From Paludibacteraceae bacterium (GTDB lineage: Bacteria > Bacteroidota > Bacteroidia > Bacteroidales > Paludibacteraceae): 64,000 nucleotides of DNA. Under the pieces are notes generated by a model. The model was not told the DNA's origin. It made no database searches and saw only the letters and a list, made by a program, of their open reading frames with translations. Location of the stretch: NCBI GenBank assembly GCA_024399495.1, contig JAKSNY010000002.1, positions 124,001 through 188,000 of the forward strand, read 5' to 3'. This document shows, in pieces, positions 17,390-25,177 of this stretch. Made by a program: the position numbers and the translations under genes. How positions within the stretch are numbered: position 1 is the stretch's first letter; each line of letters begins with the position of its first letter.

Positions 17390-20011
17390 ATGATGACATC
17401 TAAAGAGATTCGTAAGTCCTTTTTGGACTTTTTTGCGTCAAAGGGGCATAAAATAGTGCCTTCCGCACCAATGGTGGTTAAAGATGACCCTACACTTATG
17501 TTCACTAACGCAGGTATGAACCAGTTTAAGAACGTGATTTTGGGTAATGACCCCATTCAATACTCAAGAGTGGCAGATTCACAGAAATGTTTGCGTGTAA
17601 GCGGCAAGCATAATGATTTGGAGGAGGTTGGACACGATACCTACCACCACACCATGTTTGAGATGCTTGGCAACTGGAGTTTTGGCGATTATTTTAAAGA
17701 GGAAGCCATAGCGTGGGCTTGGGAGTATCTTACAGATGTGCTCAAACTTGATAAAGACCGTCTTTACGCCACAGTATTTGAAGGTGCAAGGGCAGAAGGT
17801 CTTAGACGTGACGATGAGGCTGCCGAGATTTGGGCTAAATATCTACCCGAAGACCGCATAATAAACGGCAATAAGCACGATAACTTTTGGGAAATGGGTG
17901 ATACAGGACCATGCGGACCTTGCTCTGAGATTCATATAGACCTGCGTAGCGATGAGGAGAGAGCCAAAATAGCCGGAAGAGACCTTGTAAACAAGGATAA
18001 TCCACAGGTTATAGAGATTTGGAATAATGTTTTTATGCAGTATAACCGTATGGCAGACGGACATTTGGAAGCATTGCCTAAAAAGGTTATAGATACTGGT
18101 ATGGGATTTGAACGTTTGTGCGTTGCTGTTCAAGGTAAAAAATCAAATTACGATACAGATGTTTTTCAACCGTTGCTTAAAGCAGTAGGAGAGGTTTGTT
18201 GCTGTGAATATGGAAAAGACAACAAAACAGATGTGGCTATGCGTGTTATTGCAGACCATATTCGTACCATTGCGTTTGCCATTACAGACGGTCAGTTGCC
18301 TTCAAATGCAAAAGCAGGTTATGTAATCCGCAGAATTTTAAGACGTGCCGTGCGTTACGGATACACATTCTTGGGTCAGAAAGATGCCTTTATGTATAAG
18401 TTGATTCCTGCCTTGATAGAGAATATGGGTGAGGCTTATCCGGAATTAGCCGCTCAAAAAGATTTGATTGTCAAAGTTATAACTGATGAGGAAAATGCGT
18501 TTTTGCGTACTCTTGACACAGGTATCCGTTTGCTTGATAAAATTATGGCTGACACTAGGAAGAACGGCAACAATCAGATAACAGGCGTTGATGCCTTTAC
18601 ACTATACGATACATTCGGGTTCCCAATAGACTTAACACAGCTTATCCTTAAAGAGAATGGTCTTACCGTAAGCCTTGATGATTTTAATGCAGAGATGCAG
18701 AAGCAAAAAGACCGTGCAAGAAATGCCGCCGCCACAGAAACTGGCGATTGGGTTACACTTGATGAGGGTGAGACCAAATTTGTAGGCTATGACCAAACAG
18801 AGGCGGAAACTAAGATATTAAGGTATAGAAAAGTATCTCAAAAGGGTAAAAGTTACTATCAAATAGTGCTTTCTGTCACGCCTTTCTACGCTGAAATGGG
18901 TGGTCAGATTGGTGATACGGGATATTTGGAGAGTGCTAATGAGAAAATTGAAGTGGTGGATACCAAAAGAGAGAATAATCTGCCTGTTCATATAGTAAAC
19001 AGGATGCCAGAGAATCCGTCTTCATCTTTTGTGGCTAAAATTGATACAGGCCGACGTGCTGCAATTGAAGCCAACCATAGTGCCACACACTTGCTTCAAG
19101 AGGCTTTGCGTTCAATTCTTGGTAATCATGTGGAACAAAGAGGCTCGCTAGTAACATCTTCTTGTTTAAGATTTGATTTCTCTCATTTCGAGAAACTTAC
19201 AAAAGAGCAGATTAGGGCAGTGGAGTTTGCTGTCAATAAGAAAATACGTGAGAATATTCCTCTTGACGAACATCGGGACGTTCCTATTGCTGAGGCTAAG
19301 AAACTTGGTGCCATGGCTTTGTTTGGAGAGAAGTACGGCGATAGGGTAAGAGTTATACAATATGGTTCCTCGGTAGAGTTATGCGGTGGCACTCATGTGA
19401 AGAGTACAGGCAGAATTGGGTTGTTTAAAATCACAACAGAGACATCTATTGCCGCAGGAATACGTAGGATAGAGGCTACTACAGGTCGTCAGACGGAACT
19501 TGTTGTAAATGATATGCAAGATGTTCTTGACATATTGTCTGAAATGATGAACAATGCTCCCGATATAAAGAATGCCGCTAAGAGAATTATTGACGATAAT
19601 GCAGATTTGCACAGACAATTGGAAGAGTTCAAAAACAAACGTATAGAACAATTAGGAGAAAAATTGCTCTCTATGTCGGAAGATGTGCGAGGCATCAAGG
19701 TTATGTCTTTTGTAACAGAAGAGAATCCTGAAATGTATAGAGGTGTAATTTCTAAAATGAGAGACAAGTTCTCTAACGATAAAGTGCTTGTTGCCATTGG
19801 CACTAAGTTCCAGGAAAAGCCGACACTGATTGTATTTCTTTCAAAACCTCTGATAGACGCAGGATTAAATGCAGGCAATATAGTAAGAGATGCCGCTAAA
19901 TATATTCAGGGTGGTGGTGGTGGTCAGCCTCACTTTGCTATGGCTGGCGGTAAATATGCTAATGGCTTGGATGAGGCTGTGGAGGCTGTGGTCAATGCTG
20001 TGGTCAAATAA
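17390..20011 (+). CDS. alaS: Alanyl-tRNA synthetase
   Basis: 873 residues, full length. The class II catalytic core begins [19 protein letters not shown] with [16 protein letters not shown]. The editing domain holds [11 protein letters not shown] (HxxxH) and [13 protein letters not shown], the zinc ligands that clear mischarged Ser and Gly. The C-terminal DHHA1/C-Ala domain ends [14 protein letters not shown]. Either of two adjacent Met codons (17390, 17393) could start it. The stop overlaps the next start in TAATG. Confidence 0.98.
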   Translation: MMTSKEIRKSFLDFFASKGHKIVPSAPMVVKDDPTLMFTNAGMNQFKNVILGNDPIQYSRVADSQKCLRVSGKHNDLEEVGHDTYHHTMFEMLGNWSFGDYFKEEAIAWAWEYLTDVLKLDKDRLYATVFEGARAEGLRRDDEAAEIWAKYLPEDRIINGNKHDNFWEMGDTGPCGPCSEIHIDLRSDEERAKIAGRDLVNKDNPQVIEIWNNVFMQYNRMADGHLEALPKKVIDTGMGFERLCVAVQGKKSNYDTDVFQPLLKAVGEVCCCEYGKDNKTDVAMRVIADHIRTIAFAITDGQLPSNAKAGYVIRRILRRAVRYGYTFLGQKDAFMYKLIPALIENMGEAYPELAAQKDLIVKVITDEENAFLRTLDTGIRLLDKIMADTRKNGNNQITGVDAFTLYDTFGFPIDLTQLILKENGLTVSLDDFNAEMQKQKDRARNAAATETGDWVTLDEGETKFVGYDQTEAETKILRYRKVSQKGKSYYQIVLSVTPFYAEMGGQIGDTGYLESANEKIEVVDTKRENNLPVHIVNRMPENPSSSFVAKIDTGRRAAIEANHSATHLLQEALRSILGNHVEQRGSLVTSSCLRFDFSHFEKLTKEQIRAVEFAVNKKIRENIPLDEHRDVPIAEAKKLGAMALFGEKYGDRVRVIQYGSSVELCGGTHVKSTGRIGLFKITTETSIAAGIRRIEATTGRQTELVVNDMQDVLDILSEMMNNAPDIKNAAKRIIDDNADLHRQLEEFKNKRIEQLGEKLLSMSEDVRGIKVMSFVTEENPEMYRGVISKMRDKFSNDKVLVAIGTKFQEKPTLIVFLSKPLIDAGLNAGNIVRDAAKYIQGGGGGQPHFAMAGGKYANGLDEAVEAVVNAVVK

Positions 20012-21834
20012 TGAAAATAATAGAACTATTATCACCGGCAAAGACAGCGGATATAGGCATAGAGGCAATTTTGCATGGTGCTGATGCTGTTTATATAGGT
20101 GCATCTGATTTTGGTGCAAGAAAAGCGGCGGGTAATAGTTTGGAAGATATATCAAGACTTGTAAATTTTGCACACATTTACAATGCCAAGGTTTATGTAA
20201 CAGTAAACACTATTGTAAAGGAAAAAGAAATAGCAGATGTGCAAAAACTTATATCAGACCTGTACAATATAGGCGTAGATGCCCTTATTGTGCAGGATTT
20301 TGGTATATTAAAGATGGATATTCCACCCATTGCGTTACATGCAAGCACTCAAATGCACAACACTACACTGGAAAAAGTAAAGTTTTTGGAAGATATCGGT
20401 TTTTCTCAGGTTGTGCTTGCAAGAGAATGTACTAAAACTGATATAGAGAATATTAGTAAAAACACAAATGTTAAATTAGAGACGTTTGTTCATGGTGCGT
20501 TATGTGTAAGTTATAGTGGAAGGTGCTATGCCAGCGAGGCTCTTTGTGGCAGAAGTGCTAATAGGGGTGAGTGTGCTCAAATATGCAGACTGCCTTTTCA
20601 ATTACAAGATGCCCACGGTCATAATCTTGGAACCAAACATTGGTTGTCATTAAAAGATATGGATCATAGTGACGATATAGAGGAGATGATTTCTATAGGC
20701 GTTACCTCATTTAAGATAGAAGGCAGATTAAAAGATGCGGATTATGTAAAAAATGTAACCGCTTACTACAATAATTTAATAAATAAGGCTATATTAAAAC
20801 ATTCTGATTGGAGACGTGAGTCTGACGGAAAGAGCGTCATAACTTTTACTCCTAATAAGTATAAAACTTTTTTTCGTGGAGGTACTAATTATTTTTATAA
20901 TGGCAGAAATAATTCAATATATTCTCCTTATACACCAAAATCAATAGGCGAGTACATTGGAAATGTAACTACAATTAAAGGGAAAACTATAGAAATAATT
21001 ACAGAAACAGAACTGCATAATGGTGACGGCCTTTGTTTTTTTGACCAAAATAATCAATTTTACGGCTTTAGAATAAATACTGCGACAAATAAAGTTTCTA
21101 AAAATGGAAAACTTATAAGTTGTGTTTGTGAAACTTTTGAGCCGGTGAATGTAACAATAGGGTGTGATATTTATAGAAATTATGATATTAAGTTTTCTGC
21201 CTTGCTTGATAAACCTACCGCCACACGCAAGATAGACATATCTCTTAAATTTGAATACTCAACTCTTATTGTTTCTGATGGGAATATAGAGATTAGGCAA
21301 ACTATTGACATAGAAAAACAGATTGCACAAAAAAATCAGAACGACAATATTAAAGCCCAACTTCTTAAACTTGGAGATACTCCTTACTCCGCAGTTTCTG
21401 TTATAGTTGATACTCCTTTGTTTTTTCCGATGAATGTTATTGCGGTGGCAAGAAGGGCGGCATTGTCTAATTTAACGGAAAGGCGTGTTGCAAGTGCTCT
21501 TGAGAATCGCAAATTATTTAAGTTATCGGGTAAGGATAAGAAATTTCCGATAGACAGGGCAGATTATACAGAGAATATTGCAAATCATCTTGCACGTGAA
21601 TTTTATAATGAGCACGGTGTAAGCAATGTTGCAGAGGCGTTTGAGGTGTCTAAACCATTGGATGCCGTGCCTATAATGTATTGCCGTCATTGCATACGAT
21701 ATATGACAGGTGCTTGCAAAAAAAACAGCGGCACTCAAAATTTTGATGAGCCGCTATACCTTATTCATAAAAATTATTACCTGAGGCTTGAGTTTGACTG
21801 CAAAAACTGTATTATGAAAGTATATCAAGGATAA
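20011..21834 (+). CDS. U32-family peptidase-like RNA hydroxylation protein
   Basis: 607 residues. The U32 signature is present: ETFVHGALCVSYSGRCYASE, then the cysteine cluster CGRSANRGECAQICR. A C-terminal DUF3656-like region follows, with further cysteines in CRHCIRYMTGACKK and CKNCIMK that may form a metal or Fe-S site. Members RlhA and TrhP introduce hydroxyl groups into 23S rRNA or tRNA wobble uridine; the old peptidase label is doubtful. The 1-nt overlap with alaS suggests cotranslation and fits a role in tRNA or translation. Confidence 0.85.
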   Translation: MKIIELLSPAKTADIGIEAILHGADAVYIGASDFGARKAAGNSLEDISRLVNFAHIYNAKVYVTVNTIVKEKEIADVQKLISDLYNIGVDALIVQDFGILKMDIPPIALHASTQMHNTTLEKVKFLEDIGFSQVVLARECTKTDIENISKNTNVKLETFVHGALCVSYSGRCYASEALCGRSANRGECAQICRLPFQLQDAHGHNLGTKHWLSLKDMDHSDDIEEMISIGVTSFKIEGRLKDADYVKNVTAYYNNLINKAILKHSDWRRESDGKSVITFTPNKYKTFFRGGTNYFYNGRNNSIYSPYTPKSIGEYIGNVTTIKGKTIEIITETELHNGDGLCFFDQNNQFYGFRINTATNKVSKNGKLISCVCETFEPVNVTIGCDIYRNYDIKFSALLDKPTATRKIDISLKFEYSTLIVSDGNIEIRQTIDIEKQIAQKNQNDNIKAQLLKLGDTPYSAVSVIVDTPLFFPMNVIAVARRAALSNLTERRVASALENRKLFKLSGKDKKFPIDRADYTENIANHLAREFYNEHGVSNVAEAFEVSKPLDAVPIMYCRHCIRYMTGACKKNSGTQNFDEPLYLIHKNYYLRLEFDCKNCIMKVYQG

Positions 21835-21849
21835 TTAAGGTTAATAATA

Positions 21850-22767
21850 TTATTTTATTGATTCAATATTATATGGTGTCTCTTGATATACAAAGTAGTT
21901 AAGCCAATTTGTAAACAACAGGTTAGCATGGCTTCGCCAGCGGACAATGGGCTCCAAATCAGGATTATCATCCTTATAGTAGTGTTTAGGCATATCTATA
22001 GGCAGTCCTTTTGCCAAATCACGCTTATACTCTGCGTCAAGTGTAAGAGGTGAGTACTCTGAATGACCTGTAAGATACAGTTCTCGTCCGTTTCTGCCCA
22101 TAACCATATATACACCTGACTCTTCTGACTCTGATAGTATCTTAAGACCTTTGACCGTCTCTATATCCTTACGCCTTATTTCTGTATGACGGCTATGGGG
22201 AACGTAAAATTCATCGTCAAAGCCACGGAATATGTGGTTTTTCTTATCAAGTGCAGTATGCTTGAACACGCCAAACATTTTCTTGTCAAGTTCATATTTA
22301 GGTATCTTGTAGTAGTGGTAAAGCCCTGCCTGTGCCGCCCAGCATATATATAGCGTAGATGTAACATTATGGCGTGCCCAATCAAAGATTTCTGTTATCT
22401 CGTCCCAATAGGTTACATCAGTGTAATTAAGTTGCTCCACAGGGGCACCGGTAATAATCATTCCGTCATATTTCTGAGTCTTAATGCTCTCAAATGTCTT
22501 ATAAAACATCTGCATGTGCTTTATAGGGGTGTTTTTGGATGTGTGGCTCTTTAACTTTATAAAATCAATTTCAAGCTGCAACGGAGAGTTGGAGAGCAAA
22601 CGTATAAGGTCTGTCTCTGTGGTTATTTTAAGAGGCATAAGATTTACAATGGCTATCTTAAGAGGACGGATATCCTGTCCGCTGGCTCTCTCGTTATCCA
22701 TTACAAATATGTTCTCTTTTTTAAGAGTCTCTATTGCTGGTAATCCTTTTGGAATGTTTACTGGCAT
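21850..22767 (-). CDS. metA: Homoserine O-acyltransferase (MetA family)
   Basis: 305 residues, standard length. The nucleophilic cysteine sits in YICWAAQAGLYHYY, the catalytic histidine and glutamate in YLTGHSEYSP, and GAPVEQLNYTDVTYW is the conserved substrate loop. It activates homoserine for methionine synthesis. MetA proteins use either succinyl- or acetyl-CoA; the downstream sulfhydrylase partner here favours O-acetylhomoserine as product. It overlaps metY by 10 bp on the same strand, so the two act in sequence from one transcript. Confidence 0.95.
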   Translation of the reverse strand: MPVNIPKGLPAIETLKKENIFVMDNERASGQDIRPLKIAIVNLMPLKITTETDLIRLLSNSPLQLEIDFIKLKSHTSKNTPIKHMQMFYKTFESIKTQKYDGMIITGAPVEQLNYTDVTYWDEITEIFDWARHNVTSTLYICWAAQAGLYHYYKIPKYELDKKMFGVFKHTALDKKNHIFRGFDDEFYVPHSRHTEIRRKDIETVKGLKILSESEESGVYMVMGRNGRELYLTGHSEYSPLTLDAEYKRDLAKGLPIDMPKHYYKDDNPDLEPIVRWRSHANLLFTNWLNYFVYQETPYNIESIK

Positions 22768-24053
22768 GACTGTAAGGTTTGTTGTAGTGCTTGCTCTATG
22801 TCGGCAATAATATCTTCTGCGTCTTCTATTCCTACAGAGAAACGGATTAAATCAGGTTGGATTCCTGCGGCAATCAACTGCTCATCTGATAACTGACGAT
22901 GTGTATGGCTTGCAGGGTGAAGCACACATGTTCTGGCATCTGCCACGTGTGTTACTATACAGCATAGTTTAAGACTGTCCATAAACTTAATAGCCACATC
23001 TCTGCCTCCTTTAAGCCCAAAGGTTACAACACCGCATGACTGTCCGTTCTTAAACTGCTTTTGTGCCAATTTATGGTATGGACTGCTTGGCAGACCGCAG
23101 TAGTTAACCCAAGCCACTTGTGGCTGTTTCTCCAAATACTCTGCAACTTTCTGTGCATTCTCACAGTGGCGAGGCATTCTCAGGTGCAGTGTCTCCAATC
23201 CAACATTAAGCAAAAATGCGTTCTGTGGTGCCTGAATGGAGCCTAAATCCCTCATAAGTTGGCTAGTGGCTTTAGTTATAAACGCCAACTTGCCAAATTT
23301 CTGAGTATATGCAAGTCCGTGGTAAGATGGGTCTGGCTCTGTAAGACCAGGATACTTATCGTGATGTTTTTCCCAATCAAAATTACCGCTGTCAACTATG
23401 GCACCTCCCACTGTCATGGCATGTCCGTCCATATATTTGGTGGTGGAGTGGGTCACTATATCCGCTCCAAACTCAAACGGACGACAGTTTATAGGGGTGG
23501 GGAATGTGTTATCCACAATAAGAGGTACGCCATGCTTGTGGGCAATGCGTGCAAATTTCTCTATGTCAAGAACACTAAGCACAGGGTTTGCAATAGTCTC
23601 TCCAAACAGTGCCTTAGTGTTAGGGCGGAACGCCTTTTCTATCTCCTCATCGCTGGCATCGGCGTCAACAAAAGTAACCTCAATGCCTAATTTCTTCATT
23701 GTAACGCCAAACAGGTTATATGTACCTCCATAAATGGAAGCGGCACTTACAAAATGGTCTCCAGCCTCACAGATATTAAAAATGGCATAGAAGTTGGCTG
23801 CCTGCCCCGATGAGGTAAGCATAGCCGCCACACCGCCTTCCAATTTTGCGATTTTCTCCGCTACCAAATCATTAGTAGGGTTTTGTAGCCTTGTATAAAA
23901 ATAGCCTGGCTTTTTTAGGTCAAAAAGGTCTGCCATCTCTTGTGATGACTCATACTTGAATGTAGTGCTCTGAACTATAGGCATTACTCTTGGCTCTCCG
24001 TTTTTAGGTTGCCAACCACCTTGTACACAAATTGTGCTTGTTTTCTGTGACAT
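22758..24053 (-). CDS. metY: O-acetylhomoserine sulfhydrylase
   Basis: 431 residues, a PLP enzyme of the Cys/Met metabolism family. The Schiff-base lysine lies in VTHSTTKYMDGHAMTVGG. Other family marks are MLTSSGQAANFYA, ETIANPVLSVLDIEKFA and the C-terminal LIRFSVGIEDAEDIIADI. It replaces the acetyl group of O-acetylhomoserine with sulfide to give homocysteine directly. The length (over 420) fits MetY better than cystathionine gamma-synthase (about 385). No SAM riboswitch was recognised upstream. Confidence 0.93.
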   Translation of the reverse strand: MSQKTSTICVQGGWQPKNGEPRVMPIVQSTTFKYESSQEMADLFDLKKPGYFYTRLQNPTNDLVAEKIAKLEGGVAAMLTSSGQAANFYAIFNICEAGDHFVSAASIYGGTYNLFGVTMKKLGIEVTFVDADASDEEIEKAFRPNTKALFGETIANPVLSVLDIEKFARIAHKHGVPLIVDNTFPTPINCRPFEFGADIVTHSTTKYMDGHAMTVGGAIVDSGNFDWEKHHDKYPGLTEPDPSYHGLAYTQKFGKLAFITKATSQLMRDLGSIQAPQNAFLLNVGLETLHLRMPRHCENAQKVAEYLEKQPQVAWVNYCGLPSSPYHKLAQKQFKNGQSCGVVTFGLKGGRDVAIKFMDSLKLCCIVTHVADARTCVLHPASHTHRQLSDEQLIAAGIQPDLIRFSVGIEDAEDIIADIEQALQQTLQSCQ

Positions 24054-24117
24054 AATGTTAATGTTTTGAAACAGTCTGCGAAATTACGAATAAATGGGGT
24101 AAAAACAAAATAAAATG

Positions 24118-24163
24118 CCAATGAATTTTATTTGCGAAATACACTGTTATGTTATATCTTTGC
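24118..24163 (+). promoter_or_regulatory. Promoter block shared with the HEPN-MNT operon
   Basis: TTTG at 24131-24134, 20-bp spacer, TATCTTTG at 24155-24162. The 46-bp block starting CCAATGAATTTTATTTG matches 29194-29239 at about 39 of 46 positions with identical spacing. The gene's ATG lies only 7 nt beyond the box. Confidence 0.75.
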
Positions 24164-24169
24164 AAAAAT

Positions 24170-24868
24170 ATGCGATTCTTAAAATCACTTCTTATATTAT
24201 TGTGTGTGCTGGTTAGTGTCTCTGCCAACGCACAATTGAAGAAAAGCCGTATAGGAAATAACTCAAAACAGCAAGTGAGTCTTACTGTGGGTGTTAATCA
24301 TCCTGTTATGGAACTGAAAACCAAGCATGGAGCCAATGTCCAGGCTTCTTACACCTATTTCTTTCTGCCACGTTTAGGATTAAGGGGTTTTGCTGATTAT
24401 AATTTTTTCTGGGGAGATAAGGATTATAAGGCTCATTTGGCATCGCTGGGTGCGGAGGTGGTGTTTAACGCCTATATCTGTAAATCGGGTAGGAAAGAGA
24501 GCTCCACAAGTTCCATAATCCCCGATAGAATTTATCTTTTTGGCGGAGTGGGGGTGTCGGGCTTTTTCTGTAATCCTAAACCGCAATTTACAGATGGTGT
24601 TACAGCCCTGTTTCCTGTTGGTTTTGGCATAGCCTGGCCTGTGGCTGATAATTGGAACTTAGGTTTTGAGGCTGCATATAATTTTACTGTCACAGATAAA
24701 CTTGATAACATTGTAAGTGGCAAGATGACAGATTCTTATCCCACGCTTGGAATAACTCTTACATATAAGATACCCGATGCTAGACCTGGTAGCACCGGTT
24801 TTGGCTACAAGTCTAAAAAGCGTAAAGTTTGCGACCCCCGTAAAGGCTGTGCCATCACGTTTGAATAA
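24170..24868 (+). CDS. Outer-membrane beta-barrel-like protein
   Basis: 232 residues from the ATG at 24170. The signal peptide is FLKSLLILLCVLVSVSANAQ. The mature part has alternating amphipathic strands: VSLTVGVNHPVMELKTKHG, VQASYTYFFLPRLGLRGFAD, RIYLFGGVGVSGFF, NWNLGFEAAYNFTV, and TLGITLTYKIPD, the pattern of an eight-strand OmpA/porin-like barrel. The tail (SKKRKVCDPRKGCAITFE) adds two cysteines and continues past the last strand, which is unusual. No function is assignable. Promoter and ATG are so close that the mRNA is probably leaderless. Confidence 0.7.
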   Translation: MRFLKSLLILLCVLVSVSANAQLKKSRIGNNSKQQVSLTVGVNHPVMELKTKHGANVQASYTYFFLPRLGLRGFADYNFFWGDKDYKAHLASLGAEVVFNAYICKSGRKESSTSSIIPDRIYLFGGVGVSGFFCNPKPQFTDGVTALFPVGFGIAWPVADNWNLGFEAAYNFTVTDKLDNIVSGKMTDSYPTLGITLTYKIPDARPGSTGFGYKSKKRKVCDPRKGCAITFE

Positions 24869-24910
24869 AGATTAGTTTACGTTTATGTGTGATTGAGTAG
24901 GTTTTTATTG

Positions 24911-25059
24911 AACTGATTTTTAGGTGTACCCATACGTAGGGCTCAGCCCTCTGTGATGGGCTGAGTCCCTCCCATACGGGTTTTGTAAACCCTATGGGTC
25001 CCTCCCGCGCACGTGTCGCGGGTAACACGCCTACTTTAGTGTACACCTAAAAATCAGTT
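24911..25059. repeat. 149-bp hairpin element with perfect 19-bp terminal inverted repeats (copy 1)
   Basis: Left arm AACTGATTTTTAGGTGTAC (24911-24929) is the exact inverse complement of 25041-25059. The GC-rich interior folds into three hairpins. Its central one (core GGGAGGGACCCATAGG ... CCGTATGGGAGGG on the minus strand) also occurs, inverted, in the element at 48991-49127. No ORF. Confidence 0.75.
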
Positions 25060-25075
25060 GTGTTCAAAAAAACAT

Positions 25076-25102
25076 AACTTGTCCCACGTTATGAGACAAG
25101 TT
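25076..25102. repeat. 27-bp palindrome, copy 1
   Basis: Arms AACTTGTC and GACAAGTT flank an 11-bp centre. Copies 2 (28651-28677) and 3 (32892-32918) differ from each other at one position; copy 1 differs from copy 2 at one. Copies 1 and 2 are each followed, 5 nt later, by a TATCTTTG box. Confidence 0.85.
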
Positions 25103-25107
25103 GCTTT

Positions 25108-25156
25108 TATCTTTGTCAGGTAATATTGTATTTCTTGTTATTATTGTTTAACTTTG
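25108..25156 (+). promoter_or_regulatory. Promoter block of the restriction-modification gene
   Basis: Two -7-like boxes, TATCTTTG (25108-25115) and TAACTTTG (25149-25156), are 41 bp apart. ATTG at 25125-25128 could be the -33 box of the second. A near-identical block precedes the AAA+ gene at 30656-30703. Confidence 0.6.
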
Positions 25157-25177
25157 TAACGCATATAAAAAGAAACT

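Noticed and set aside
24054-24117. SAM riboswitch before metY
   Set aside because: The leader is too short and no conserved SAM-binding core could be drawn.
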